Below, piece after piece: positions 8,739-16,767 of a stretch of 64,000 nucleotides of DNA. Both the position numbers and the translations under genes were made by a program. Source of the stretch: Shinella yambaruensis (GTDB taxonomy: Bacteria > Pseudomonadota > Alphaproteobacteria > Rhizobiales > Rhizobiaceae); contig NZ_JALJCK010000005.1 in assembly GCF_022899355.1 (NCBI RefSeq), forward strand, positions 434,001-498,000. The letters are read 5' to 3'. A model generated the notes under the pieces. That model worked only from the letters and a program-made list of their open reading frames with translations. It was not told the origin of the DNA and did no database searches. The number at the start of each line of letters is the position of its first letter. The first letter of the stretch is position 1.

Positions 8739-9983
8739 CTATTTCAGGAAGCCGGCGGCCTGGGCCGCGGCGCTGTAGGTCGCCTCGACGTCGGAAAGCG
8801 CCTTGGCGGCGTCCTCCTTGCCCTGCATGAATTCCGCGAGCCCATTGCCAAGCGCGGTGTGCATCAGGCCCATATAGGGTTCCATCGGATAGGGAAGCGC
8901 ACCGGCATTCGCCGATTCGAGGGTGCCCTGCGCAAGCGGTCCCGGGTTGAAGCCGTCCGCCAGCCAGACCGCCTTGTCGGTATTGGCATTGGCGACCTCC
9001 TTGGTCACGCCCGATGCCAGTGCCTTGAAGGTCGCCGCAGCGTCGTCGTCGGAGATGTTGGTCGCCAGCGTGAAACCATCCCACCAGAGCGTCGTGGCGG
9101 GGATCGTGCCGCCGGCGACCGTCGGTGCGGCGGCGAACTTGATGTTGCCGGTGATCTCGGGCTTCGAGCCCTCCCCATCCGTCACCGCGCCGGCGCGCGA
9201 GCCCCAGAAGTTCGCCATGGCGACGTTTCCGGCCTCGAATTCGGCCTGGAGCGCGTTGGAATCGAAGGTCAGGTAGTCCGGGTTCATGTAGGCGCTCAGC
9301 GCCTTCATCATCTCCAGCGCCGCCACACCCTTCTCATTGTTGATCGCAGGCTCGGCCGAGCCTTCCTTGAAGAAAGTGCCGCCCATGCCGATGTACATGT
9401 TGACGAATTCCTCGCCGAGGTCCCAGCCGGCCTTGTAGGTGCCGCCGAAGGGATATTTCACGAGGCCCTTGTCCTTGATGGCCTTGGCCGCGGCAAGCAC
9501 CTCCTCATAGGTCTTCGGCGGCTCGACGCCGGCCGCCTTGAGAATGTCCTCGCGATAGAACAGGTGCTGCGCATTGGCCATGAAGGCGACGGCCATGACC
9601 TTGCCGTTGATGGTGATCAGCTGGGTCTTCTTGAGCCCGGCGCCATCCTTCGCGACGTAATCGTCGAGCGGCCGGATGAGGCCGTCGTTGAGGAGCGGCA
9701 GGATCGAGGAGCTGGCGACGATCTGGGACGTGTATTCGGCGGGATTCGCCTTCAGCGCGGCGACCGCGAGGCTCTCGTGATCCTGGGTCAGGTTCACCTT
9801 GAACTGCACCGTATCGCTCCGACAGGTCGCGGCCGCGGCCGTGACCGCCTGGATCGCCGGAAAATCATTGCCCAGAATGCGGATCGAGCCCTTCTCGATC
9901 CCGCATGCGGCCTGCGCCGTCGTCGCCAGCGCCATCAACATGGCTCCGGACAACAGCGCCTTCATCGTGACTGTCATTGTCAT
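8739..9983 (-). CDS. carbohydrate ABC transporter solute-binding protein (family 1)
   Basis: The 414-residue periplasmic binding protein has a Sec signal peptide (hydrophobic LLSGAMLMALATTAQA, cleavage expected before ACGIEKG). The mature part is a family 1 extracellular binding protein, with VAFMANAQHLFYREDILKAAGV (the usual ligand-pocket/hinge pattern) and PKTYEEVLAAAKAIKDKGL. Starts at 9983, 9977 or 9965 are all possible. It is the first gene of the operon and lies ~97 nt from the palindrome at 10080-10093, so it should be the most LacI-responsive gene of the locus. The ligand cannot be read from sequence; the pathway genes downstream suggest a polyol, sugar acid or related compound. Confidence 0.94.
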   Translation of the reverse strand: MTMTVTMKALLSGAMLMALATTAQAACGIEKGSIRILGNDFPAIQAVTAAAATCRSDTVQFKVNLTQDHESLAVAALKANPAEYTSQIVASSSILPLLNDGLIRPLDDYVAKDGAGLKKTQLITINGKVMAVAFMANAQHLFYREDILKAAGVEPPKTYEEVLAAAKAIKDKGLVKYPFGGTYKAGWDLGEEFVNMYIGMGGTFFKEGSAEPAINNEKGVAALEMMKALSAYMNPDYLTFDSNALQAEFEAGNVAMANFWGSRAGAVTDGEGSKPEITGNIKFAAAPTVAGGTIPATTLWWDGFTLATNISDDDAAATFKALASGVTKEVANANTDKAVWLADGFNPGPLAQGTLESANAGALPYPMEPYMGLMHTALGNGLAEFMQGKEDAAKALSDVEATYSAAAQAAGFLK

Positions 9984-10069
9984 CTGCGTTCTCCTTCTGG
10001 TCGGTTCTTCTTGTTTTCGGCGTCGATCGTCCGCCGTCCCAACCGGCGCCTGACCCGATGATTAAAGGC

Positions 10070-10098
10070 TTGCAAAAAATGACTACGTAGTCAATAAC
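10070..10098 (+). promoter_or_regulatory. candidate promoter for the divergent SnoaL-like gene, overlapped by the operator
   Basis: TTGCAA (10070-10075) and AATAAC (10093-10098) are 17 bp apart, an acceptable -35/-10 pair for the plus-strand gene at 10177. The whole operator palindrome lies in the spacer, so repressor binding would block RNA polymerase. The same palindrome begins the minus-strand element TTGACT, which could serve the binding-protein gene on the other side. Confidence 0.45.
10080..10093. promoter_or_regulatory. LacI-family operator TGACTACGTAGTCA
   Basis: This is a 14-bp perfect palindrome with the central CG usual for LacI-family operators, in the gap between the transporter operon (minus) and the SnoaL-like gene (plus). 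A related half-site lies upstream of the LacI gene at 12334-12349, which links regulator and target. Confidence 0.8.
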
Positions 10099-10176
10099 AA
10101 TTTTCAAGTTTGGCGACTAAGCCCTTTGCAGGACATTCGCCGCCGCGCCGCGACCACCGATATGGGAGGACAGGAA

Positions 10177-11253
10177 ATGCAGAATTCGGACCGGCATGTC
10201 GCCAACAAGCAAAGCCTGTACCGGGCGTTGCAGGAGATCGCCGAAGCGGCGGCGTCAGAGCTTCCGGCCCGCCTGGCCTCGGTGTCGACGGCAGATGCGC
10301 AGTGGCGAATGTCGCATCCCCTCAACGAAATGACAGGACGCGACCAGGCGCTCGAAACGGTCTGGCTGCCTCTCAAGCGCGCCCTCCCCGACCTCGAGCG
10401 GCGCGACCTGATCCTCATCGGCGGCGACTATCAGGGGCGGGATTATGTCGCTGCCGTCGGCCACTATTGCGGCACGTTCCGGCACGATTGGCTGTCGATC
10501 CCGGCCACGGGCCGGCCCGTCTTCCTGCGCTACGGCGAGGTCTACGAGGTCAAAGACGGCAAGATCGTCCAGGCCACCTGCCTCTGGGACATTCTCGACC
10601 TCATCAGGCAGGCGGGCTTCTGGCCCATCGCGCCGAGTCTGGGCACCGAAGGGCACTGGGCGGGGCCTATCACCGGCGACGGCATCGTCCTGACGGCGAC
10701 CGATCCCGGACAGTCCGCCGCCAGCATCGCGCAGACGCTGGCGATGCACAAGACGCTCGGCGACTACAACGATCTCGACGGCCGCGGAAGGCAGGGCCTT
10801 CTCGACATGCCGCAGAAAGAATATTGGCATCCGAAGATGATGTGGTACGGGCCGTCGGGGATCGGTACGACGAGGGGGCTCCAGGGCTTCGTCGATTACC
10901 ACCAGCTGCCTTTCAGGCTGGCCTTCCCCAATCGCAAGGGCGGCGGTCAGTGGACCGAGAAGGACGTGGCCGCGTCCGCCAAGAAGGGCGGCCATTACAT
11001 CCGCGTCGGCGACGGGCCCTATTCCGTGACGGGCGGATGGCCGAGCGTCATGGCCTATCACAGCGGCGGAAGCTTTCTCGGCGTCGGCGCCACCGACAGG
11101 CTCGTCACGATGCGCGTGATGGACTTCTATCTGCATCACGAGGGCCTGATCCGCGAGAACTGGGTGCCGCTCGATATTCTCGACCTGCTGACGCAGATGG
11201 GGGTCGATGTCATCGACCGGACGCAAAGCCACTTCAATCGGGGGCGGATGTGA
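10177..11253 (+). CDS. two-domain SnoaL/NTF2-like protein, divergent from the transporter operon
   Basis: The protein has 358 residues. The ATG at 10177 is chosen because GGGAGGACAGGAA immediately precedes it; an upstream in-frame ATG at 10162 and TTG at 10126 lack a ribosome site. Two NTF2-like domains can be inferred: ~15-150, ending VFLRYGEVYEVKDGKIVQAT, and ~185-350, containing FVDYHQLPFRLAFP and the closing VTMRVMDFYLHHEGLIRENWVP, both with the DGKI/W-type sheet endings of SnoaL folds. Long proteins of this kind are annotated as ester cyclases or NTF2-family proteins without known reactions. Its 3' end overlaps the LacI gene by 20 bp, tail to tail. A perfect operator lies in its probable promoter, so it belongs to the same regulon. 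Confidence 0.9.
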   Translation: MQNSDRHVANKQSLYRALQEIAEAAASELPARLASVSTADAQWRMSHPLNEMTGRDQALETVWLPLKRALPDLERRDLILIGGDYQGRDYVAAVGHYCGTFRHDWLSIPATGRPVFLRYGEVYEVKDGKIVQATCLWDILDLIRQAGFWPIAPSLGTEGHWAGPITGDGIVLTATDPGQSAASIAQTLAMHKTLGDYNDLDGRGRQGLLDMPQKEYWHPKMMWYGPSGIGTTRGLQGFVDYHQLPFRLAFPNRKGGGQWTEKDVAASAKKGGHYIRVGDGPYSVTGGWPSVMAYHSGGSFLGVGATDRLVTMRVMDFYLHHEGLIRENWVPLDILDLLTQMGVDVIDRTQSHFNRGRM

Positions 11254-12259
11254 CCGGAAGCTTCGCCGAGGCGCGAACGACGAGACGGCTCGGCAGCACC
11301 ACGCTCCGCCGGCGGACGACCTCCTCGTTGATCTGCGCGAGCAGGATCTCGATCGTGGCATCGATCATCGCCTCTCCCGGCTGCGCCACGGTGGTGAGCT
11401 TGTAGCCCTTCCAGGACGACTCGGGAACATCGTCATAGGCAACAATGGACACGTCGTCGGGAATCCGCAAATTCAGTTCGTCACGGATCACGTCCATGAC
11501 CGAAAAGGCCATGTGGTCGTTGGCGACGAAAATGGCGTCCGGACGCTCGCTTCCCCTGAAGAGCGCGCGCGTCGCCTCGGCCGCGCCTTCGAACGTATAG
11601 GCGCCGACCGCGCGAGCGAACACCGGTACGCCGCGCTCGGCCATTCCCTTGTTGAAGCCCGCCTCGCGGTCCCGGTTGGTCGAGGAGTCCTCGGCCCCGG
11701 CAATGAAGGCGATGCGCCGGTGGCCGCCGTCCACCAGGAAATGCGCGATCTGCCGACCGCCCTCCACATTGTCCGACGTCACGGAACTGGCAGGCGAAGA
11801 CGAAACATATCGATTGAACAGGACGACCGGCACGCCCGTCCGCGCGCATTCGCGCGCCAGCGACGACGACAGCGTGGCCGAGACCATGACGATCCCCTCG
11901 ACCTGGTATTGCATGATCTGCTCGACGACTTCGTCCTGCTTTCCCGGCTCCGTCATGAAGAGCAGGACGTGATAGCCATGCCTTTGGAGCTTTCGCGACA
12001 ATTGTTCGAGGACGATGGGATAGAACTGGTTGTCGAGATAGGCAACCAGAAGCGCGATCAGCCTGGACTTGCCGCTGTTCATCGCCCGCGCCAGCGCATT
12101 CGGCCTGTAGCCGAGCTCGGCGGCGGCCTTGAGCACCTTTTCGCGCATTTTTTTCGAGACGCTGGCTCCGGGTCGAAACACCCGGCTTACCGCCGATTGC
12201 GACACACCTGCCAGACGCGCAACTTCAATCGAGTTTGCCGGGTTCTTTGGAGATGACAT
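11234..12259 (-). CDS. LacI family transcriptional regulator of region 1
   Basis: This is a 341-residue LacI/GalR-type repressor. The N-terminal HTH (residues ~10-30, SIEVARLAGVSQSAVSRVF) is followed by the hinge helix region NALARAMNSGKSRLIALLV and a periplasmic-binding-like sensor domain with SVTSDNVEGGRQIAHFLVD and AIFVANDHMAFSVMDVI. It converges with the SnoaL-like gene and probably controls the transporter operon and that gene through TGACTACGTAGTCA at 10080, and itself through the imperfect copy at 12334. The effector is unknown. Confidence 0.95.
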   Translation of the reverse strand: MSSPKNPANSIEVARLAGVSQSAVSRVFRPGASVSKKMREKVLKAAAELGYRPNALARAMNSGKSRLIALLVAYLDNQFYPIVLEQLSRKLQRHGYHVLLFMTEPGKQDEVVEQIMQYQVEGIVMVSATLSSSLARECARTGVPVVLFNRYVSSSPASSVTSDNVEGGRQIAHFLVDGGHRRIAFIAGAEDSSTNRDREAGFNKGMAERGVPVFARAVGAYTFEGAAEATRALFRGSERPDAIFVANDHMAFSVMDVIRDELNLRIPDDVSIVAYDDVPESSWKGYKLTTVAQPGEAMIDATIEILLAQINEEVVRRRSVVLPSRLVVRASAKLPVTSAPD

Positions 12260-12333
12260 TGCCCATCGGTTCCTTGGAGGTAACTTCCATTAACCCATGG
12301 GGGCCGGTGCGGGCAACGGCCGACGCCGAAATT

Positions 12334-12349
12334 TTGACTACGTGAGCAA
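12334..12349. promoter_or_regulatory. imperfect copy of the region-1 LacI operator
   Basis: TTGACTACGTGAGCAA keeps one complete half-site (TTGACTACG) identical to the operator at 10080-10093 and a degenerate second half. It lies 75 bp upstream of the LacI start, where an autoregulatory site would be expected. The rest of the 195-nt gap (12260-12454) shows nothing further that I can support. Confidence 0.6.
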
Positions 12350-12454
12350 AGGTGGGCCGCAGAGACCCGGGCGGCTCCTTCCCCGTAGACGCTGAAAGCG
12401 ACGGTCCCGATCTCGATGATTTCGTCCTCGTCCCCTTCATGCCGGACAATTCGG

Positions 12455-13117
12455 TTATCCCTGTCCGTTGATGAGCGAGACGAGGTTCAAGAGGTTGCCT
12501 TCCCTTTGAACGCCGTCCGGGAACCTGTCCGGCACGCCGGGGGCGACGATCGCCAGGAATGGAATGCCGAGGTCCACTGCGGCGTGATATTCCATGAGGG
12601 AATCGCCGATGGCGAGAACCTCCCCCGCCTCGACGGCATCCTCGCCGAGTATCCGGCGAAATTCGGAGAGCTTGGATTTCGGCGCACCACCGATCGACTT
12701 GAACCGGTTGCAAATCCCGCGCTCGGCCAAAGCGCTCCGAAGCTCGTCTTCGGGGGCGGCGGAAACGACATGCTGGGCCGCAATGCCGTGAAGGCGCGTT
12801 ATCCCTTCCAGCGCGCCATCGATAAAGCGCGCCGATGCGACGGCAGCCTCCACGGCCGCGCGATATTGCGTGCAGAGCTCGCCGAGCCGGGCCTCCGAGA
12901 GCGGCCGGTGGAAAACAGAACCCTCGAAGTATCGGAACTTCTCGCAGCGTGACATGCCGCCATTGGCTTCGGCATAGGCCCTGATGGCGGCGATCTTCGC
13001 AGGTTCCTCGTCGCGGTAGACATGCGCGAACGCATCGACCTTGGCGGTCACCGTATCAAGGATGACGCCATCGAAATCGTAGATGATCGATCGGTATCTT
13101 GTCTTCACGTAAAACAT
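12455..13117 (-). CDS. HAD family hydrolase (phosphatase)
   Basis: The 220-residue HAD-superfamily protein has motif I YDFDGVILDTVTAK (nucleophile Asp and acid/base Asp), a small helical cap (~25-90), motif II VVSAAPEDEL, motif III Lys in GGAPKSKLSEF and motif IV EVLAIGDSLMEYHAA, so all four catalytic motifs are present. AGGAG touches the ATG at 13117; a GTG nine bases later (13108) has better spacing and may be the real start. It is the last gene of the minus operon that begins with the RraA-like aldolase, and could remove phosphate from a dead-end sugar phosphate or act on a C2/C3 phosphate such as phosphoglycolate. Substrate not determinable. Confidence 0.9.
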   Translation of the reverse strand: MFYVKTRYRSIIYDFDGVILDTVTAKVDAFAHVYRDEEPAKIAAIRAYAEANGGMSRCEKFRYFEGSVFHRPLSEARLGELCTQYRAAVEAAVASARFIDGALEGITRLHGIAAQHVVSAAPEDELRSALAERGICNRFKSIGGAPKSKLSEFRRILGEDAVEAGEVLAIGDSLMEYHAAVDLGIPFLAIVAPGVPDRFPDGVQREGNLLNLVSLINGQG

Positions 13118-13149
13118 CTCCTGCCAGCCGCCGCCAAGGCGCCTGCGGA

Positions 13150-13932
13150 TCAGATCCAGCCCGCATCGACGATGAAGGACTGCTTCGAGATCATCCGGCT
13201 GTCGTCGGAGGCCAGGAACAGGGCCATGCGTGCGATTTCCGGCGGATAGATCCGGCCGGGAAGAACCTGCCGCGCATCGATCTGCTTTTCGCCCTCGGGC
13301 GTGAGCCACAGGTCCACCTGCCGTTCGGTCATGATCCAGCCCGGAGCGATGGAGTTGACGCGGATATTGTCCGGGCCGAGCTCGCGCGCCAGTGCACGCG
13401 TCATTCCGTGCACCGCGGCCTTTGCCGTGACGTAGCACACGCCGTCGCCATCCGCCTCCATCCAGGTTATGGAGGAGAGATTGATGATCGAGCCGCCACC
13501 CAACCCTTTCATCTGCGAAACGACGGCCTTGGCCGCGAACACCTGGTGCCGCAGGTTCACCGCTATGCGATCGTCGAAATATTCCGACGTTACTTCGGAA
13601 AGCTGGTGACGGTCGTCGTTGCCCGCATTGTTGACAAGAACGCTGATCGGCCCGCGCTCGACCCCGCTCTTCGTGATGAAGGCCTCGAGCGCCTCGACAT
13701 TGCGCAGGTTGAGATACTGGTAGACCGGCGGACGGCCGCCGCGGGCGACGCAGCCCTTGATCACATCCGCCGCTGCATCGTCGTTCAAATCGACGAAGGT
13801 GACGACAGACCCCTGATCGACGAAATGCTCCACAAGCGACCTGCCGATGCCCGATGCACCGCCGGTGATGAAGACATGCTTGTCCTTGAGACTAGGGTAG
13901 CTTGCGCGCCCTTCCATGAGATCGTAGTTCAT
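13150..13932 (-). CDS. SDR aldose 1-dehydrogenase (XylB-like)
   Basis: The 260-residue SDR resembles Caulobacter XylB (D-xylose 1-dehydrogenase) along its length: YPSLKDKHVFITGGASGIG, then VLVNNAGNDDRHQLSEVT, NLRHQVFAAKAV, the catalytic Ser segment INLSSITW, YVTAKAAVHGMTRALARELG and the terminal VDAGWI. The NNAGNDDRH and TPEGE segments are characteristic of this aldose-dehydrogenase branch. Such enzymes oxidise an aldopyranose to the aldonolactone, the first step of the Weimberg/Dahms routes. The neighbouring mutarotase, aldonate dehydratase and RraA-type aldolase support that role; the exact sugar (xylose, arabinose, galactose or other) is not set by sequence. Confidence 0.93.
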   Translation of the reverse strand: MNYDLMEGRASYPSLKDKHVFITGGASGIGRSLVEHFVDQGSVVTFVDLNDDAAADVIKGCVARGGRPPVYQYLNLRNVEALEAFITKSGVERGPISVLVNNAGNDDRHQLSEVTSEYFDDRIAVNLRHQVFAAKAVVSQMKGLGGGSIINLSSITWMEADGDGVCYVTAKAAVHGMTRALARELGPDNIRVNSIAPGWIMTERQVDLWLTPEGEKQIDARQVLPGRIYPPEIARMALFLASDDSRMISKQSFIVDAGWI

Positions 13933-13981
13933 CTTGTGTCCTTTGTCTGATCGATACGATGGCGCCTTGGCGCCCCTGTTG

Positions 13982-15682
13982 TCATTTCGATTTGGCGAAG
14001 AGGCGCGTGACGCCGCGCAGAAGCTTGCTTTGGGCGACCTGGTAACCGAGATCCTTGCCGACGCCCGTTTCCAGGACACGATCCATCAGGCTCTTGCTGA
14101 GCTCCGTATGGCGCCGCACCGGGCCACGATCGCCGGACATGTCGGCGAGCACCCGCCTGGCCGCATTGTGGCCGGGAGCCCCCGTCACGCCACCACCCGG
14201 ATGCGCGCCGGAACCGCAGAGATAGAGGCCCTCCACCGCCGTGCGGTATCCGTCCCCGCCCGGCGCCTTGCGCTCCGAGAACAGGTTTTCGAGGCCCACG
14301 ATGGAACGCTGGAAGATGTTGCCGCCGGGCAGGCCGTAGGTACGCTCGAGATCGAGAGGCGACACCGTATTTCGGCCGATGACATGACCGCGAAGGTTCG
14401 GCGCAAACCGGTAGAAGGTCTCCATGACACGGTCGGTCCAGGCTTCCTTGTGGTCGTCCCAGTCGCCCTTCTCCAGATGGAACGGCAATTGCTGGACACC
14501 GAGCAGCAGCGTGTGCTGCCCCGGCTTGCAGACGCTGGGATCGGTCGCGGAATGGATGAGGCCTTCGATGACGAAATCATCAGGAAACCGCCCGCGCCGC
14601 TGGGCTTCCGCCGCGGCTTCGTAGTTCTCGGCTGATGCGTTGAGGATCGTGTGGCCGAGATGCTGCGGCCCGAGGCCGGGCTCGAAGCCGTTATAGTGCG
14701 GCAGCGTATCGAGCAGCACGTGGATGCGGGCCATGGAGCCCCGCACGTCGGTGCGGAGCGCTTCCCTGCGCCATTCCTCCTTCATCGCCCCGGCCGGGAC
14801 CAGCCTGCCGAGGGCGACCGTCGGCGCGGCGTTCGACATGACGATATCGGCGTTGACAACGTCGCCGCCGACAAGGCGAACGCCCGCCGCCCGGCCGCCA
14901 CGCACGAGGATTTCCGCGACGGGCGCGGAGGTGCGCACCACGGCCCCGAACGCTTCCGCACCCTTGCGGAGCGCGGCGGTGATCGAGCCCATGCCGCCGA
15001 CCGGAATGCCCCACCGCCCGAATACGTTCTCGAACTGTCCGAAGGCATGGTATCCGTAGACATGCGCCGTCGTCGGCGTCTGCGGCCCGCCCCAGGTCGA
15101 GACCATGGCAAGGAAGGTCATGTAGGCCTTGAGCCGGGGCGAGACGAAATACCGGTCGAGCAGATCCTGGGCCGACACGACCATGAACTCGTTGAGAAGC
15201 TCAGTTTCGCCCAGACGTTCGAAGCGCCCGAACACTTCCGAGCGGGTCGGCGGATCAGACAGCAGCCAGTCGCGTGAGATATCGGCAAATCGCTTCAGCT
15301 TCGAGCCGAACTCGAAGAACCGACGCGCGTCATCCGGCGAGTGCCGGCCGATCGACTTCAATGTCTCGTCGACATCATGGTGGAGCATGAAGTGGTCGCC
15401 GTCTTCCCAGAGCGCGACACCCTGGACTTCCGGTGAGAGCGATCGCAAGCCGAACCTTGCCAGTTCGAGATCGTCGATGACCTCCTGCCGCAGCATGCCC
15501 TGGATGAACGAGCAGGACGACCATGTCGCGCCCGGCACCAGTTCCTCGGAGACGCAGGCACCTCCAACCACATGGCGTGCCTCCAGCACGCAAACGGATT
15601 TTCCGGCCCGCGCGAGATAGTTGGCCGCAACGAGGCCGTTATGGCCTCCGCCAACAATGACGACATCATATCTCGTGGTCAT
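13982..15682 (-). CDS. phytoene-desaturase-like FAD oxidoreductase (PYROXD2-like)
   Basis: The 566-residue flavoprotein starts with a clean Rossmann motif, DVVIVGGGHNGLVAANYLARAGKSV, and has a second FAD-contact segment near the C-terminus (GLYLCGSGAHPGGGVTGAPGHNAARR). The family is related to phytoene desaturases and human PYROXD2 and has no firmly known substrate. Its start overlaps the GalM stop (ATGA), so it is translationally coupled to sugar genes, an unexpected partner. A paralogue lies at 26721-28331 in the next operon. It has no signal peptide, so it is cytoplasmic. It might oxidise a sugar-linked or glycosidic substrate; that is inference. Confidence 0.92.
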   Translation of the reverse strand: MTTRYDVVIVGGGHNGLVAANYLARAGKSVCVLEARHVVGGACVSEELVPGATWSSCSFIQGMLRQEVIDDLELARFGLRSLSPEVQGVALWEDGDHFMLHHDVDETLKSIGRHSPDDARRFFEFGSKLKRFADISRDWLLSDPPTRSEVFGRFERLGETELLNEFMVVSAQDLLDRYFVSPRLKAYMTFLAMVSTWGGPQTPTTAHVYGYHAFGQFENVFGRWGIPVGGMGSITAALRKGAEAFGAVVRTSAPVAEILVRGGRAAGVRLVGGDVVNADIVMSNAAPTVALGRLVPAGAMKEEWRREALRTDVRGSMARIHVLLDTLPHYNGFEPGLGPQHLGHTILNASAENYEAAAEAQRRGRFPDDFVIEGLIHSATDPSVCKPGQHTLLLGVQQLPFHLEKGDWDDHKEAWTDRVMETFYRFAPNLRGHVIGRNTVSPLDLERTYGLPGGNIFQRSIVGLENLFSERKAPGGDGYRTAVEGLYLCGSGAHPGGGVTGAPGHNAARRVLADMSGDRGPVRRHTELSKSLMDRVLETGVGKDLGYQVAQSKLLRGVTRLFAKSK

Positions 15683-16767
15683 GACGCAGCATCCGTTCCA
15701 AAGGAGAAGACCATTTCATGCCGGTACGTTTCGCCGGGATCGAGACGGCAGGACGGGAAGTGGGAGAAGTTCGGCGAGCCCGGATATTTCTGGGTCTCGA
15801 GGGTAAAGCCGCCATACTTGCACAGGCGCTTGCCCTTCTTGCCCATCACCTTGTCCGACAGGTAGCCGGCGGTGTAGAACTGCACGCCCGGCTCCGTCGT
15901 ATGCATGGTCATCCGCCGGCCGGAGACAGGCTCGTGCACGTCGATGCACTTGCGCAGACCCGGGCCACCGTCGAGGCACCAGTTGTGGTCATATCCGCCG
16001 CCAGCTTCGAAAATCGTCGCACCGACGGAGGGCAGCCTGTCGATATCGGCGCCGATGGCCTTGAATTCGGTGAAATCGAACGGCGTGCCCCTGACGCTCA
16101 GGATCTCCCCTGTCGCGAGAAGCTCGTCGTCGACCGGCGTATAGAAGCGGCTCGATATCCTGACGTCGTGGCGCAGCACGTCGCCGGAGCCCTGGCCGGC
16201 GAGGTTGAAATAGGAATGGTGCACCATGTTCATCAGCGTCGGCTTGGTCGTGTCGGCCTCCATGACGATGCGCAGCGTGTTGTCCGCTGCGAGTGTATAG
16301 GTCGCCCGCAGGTTCGACTTGCCAGGAAAGCCCATTTCGCCATCCTCGGATGTCGTCCTGAAGACGACGCTGTCCGCCGTGACTGTCTCGATGTCCCAGA
16401 CCTTGCGATCGAAGCCCTGGACGCCACCATGCAGGTGATTGGCGCCCTCGTTGACGTTGAGGTGATGCTCGACGCCGTCAAGCACGAACCGGCCGCCCTC
16501 GATCCGGTTGCCGTAGCGTCCGCAGGTCGCGCCGAAATAGGTGTCCGTCGCCGCATATTCCTCGATCGTGTCGAAGCCGAGGACCACGTCGGCGAGATCG
16601 CCGTTGCGATCGGGAACGTATAGCTCCGTCAGCCGGGCGCCGAAGGTGATCAGCTTCGCCCTGAGGCCGTTGCCGTTAGCGATGGTGACGGCGAGGATTT
16701 CCTGCCCTTCATAGGTGCCGAACACTTCGGCGGCATCGGCTTCTTGTTTCCTGGCGGTGGTGTTCAT
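15679..16767 (-). CDS. galM: aldose 1-epimerase (mutarotase)
   Basis: The 362-residue GalM-type protein interconverts alpha and beta anomers of aldoses. The GalM pattern includes GATCGRYGNRIEGGRF, the catalytic His in NEGANHLHGG, MNMVHHSYFNLAGQGSGD (second His), the sugar-binding YDHNWCL and the catalytic Glu in GFTLETQKYPGSPN. The start ATG at 16767 overlaps the preceding permease stop by 4 bp. The N-terminus is about 20 residues longer than typical. A mutarotase feeding the XylB-like dehydrogenase is logical because aldose dehydrogenases prefer one anomer. Confidence 0.95.
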   Translation of the reverse strand: MNTTARKQEADAAEVFGTYEGQEILAVTIANGNGLRAKLITFGARLTELYVPDRNGDLADVVLGFDTIEEYAATDTYFGATCGRYGNRIEGGRFVLDGVEHHLNVNEGANHLHGGVQGFDRKVWDIETVTADSVVFRTTSEDGEMGFPGKSNLRATYTLAADNTLRIVMEADTTKPTLMNMVHHSYFNLAGQGSGDVLRHDVRISSRFYTPVDDELLATGEILSVRGTPFDFTEFKAIGADIDRLPSVGATIFEAGGGYDHNWCLDGGPGLRKCIDVHEPVSGRRMTMHTTEPGVQFYTAGYLSDKVMGKKGKRLCKYGGFTLETQKYPGSPNFSHFPSCRLDPGETYRHEMVFSFGTDAAS

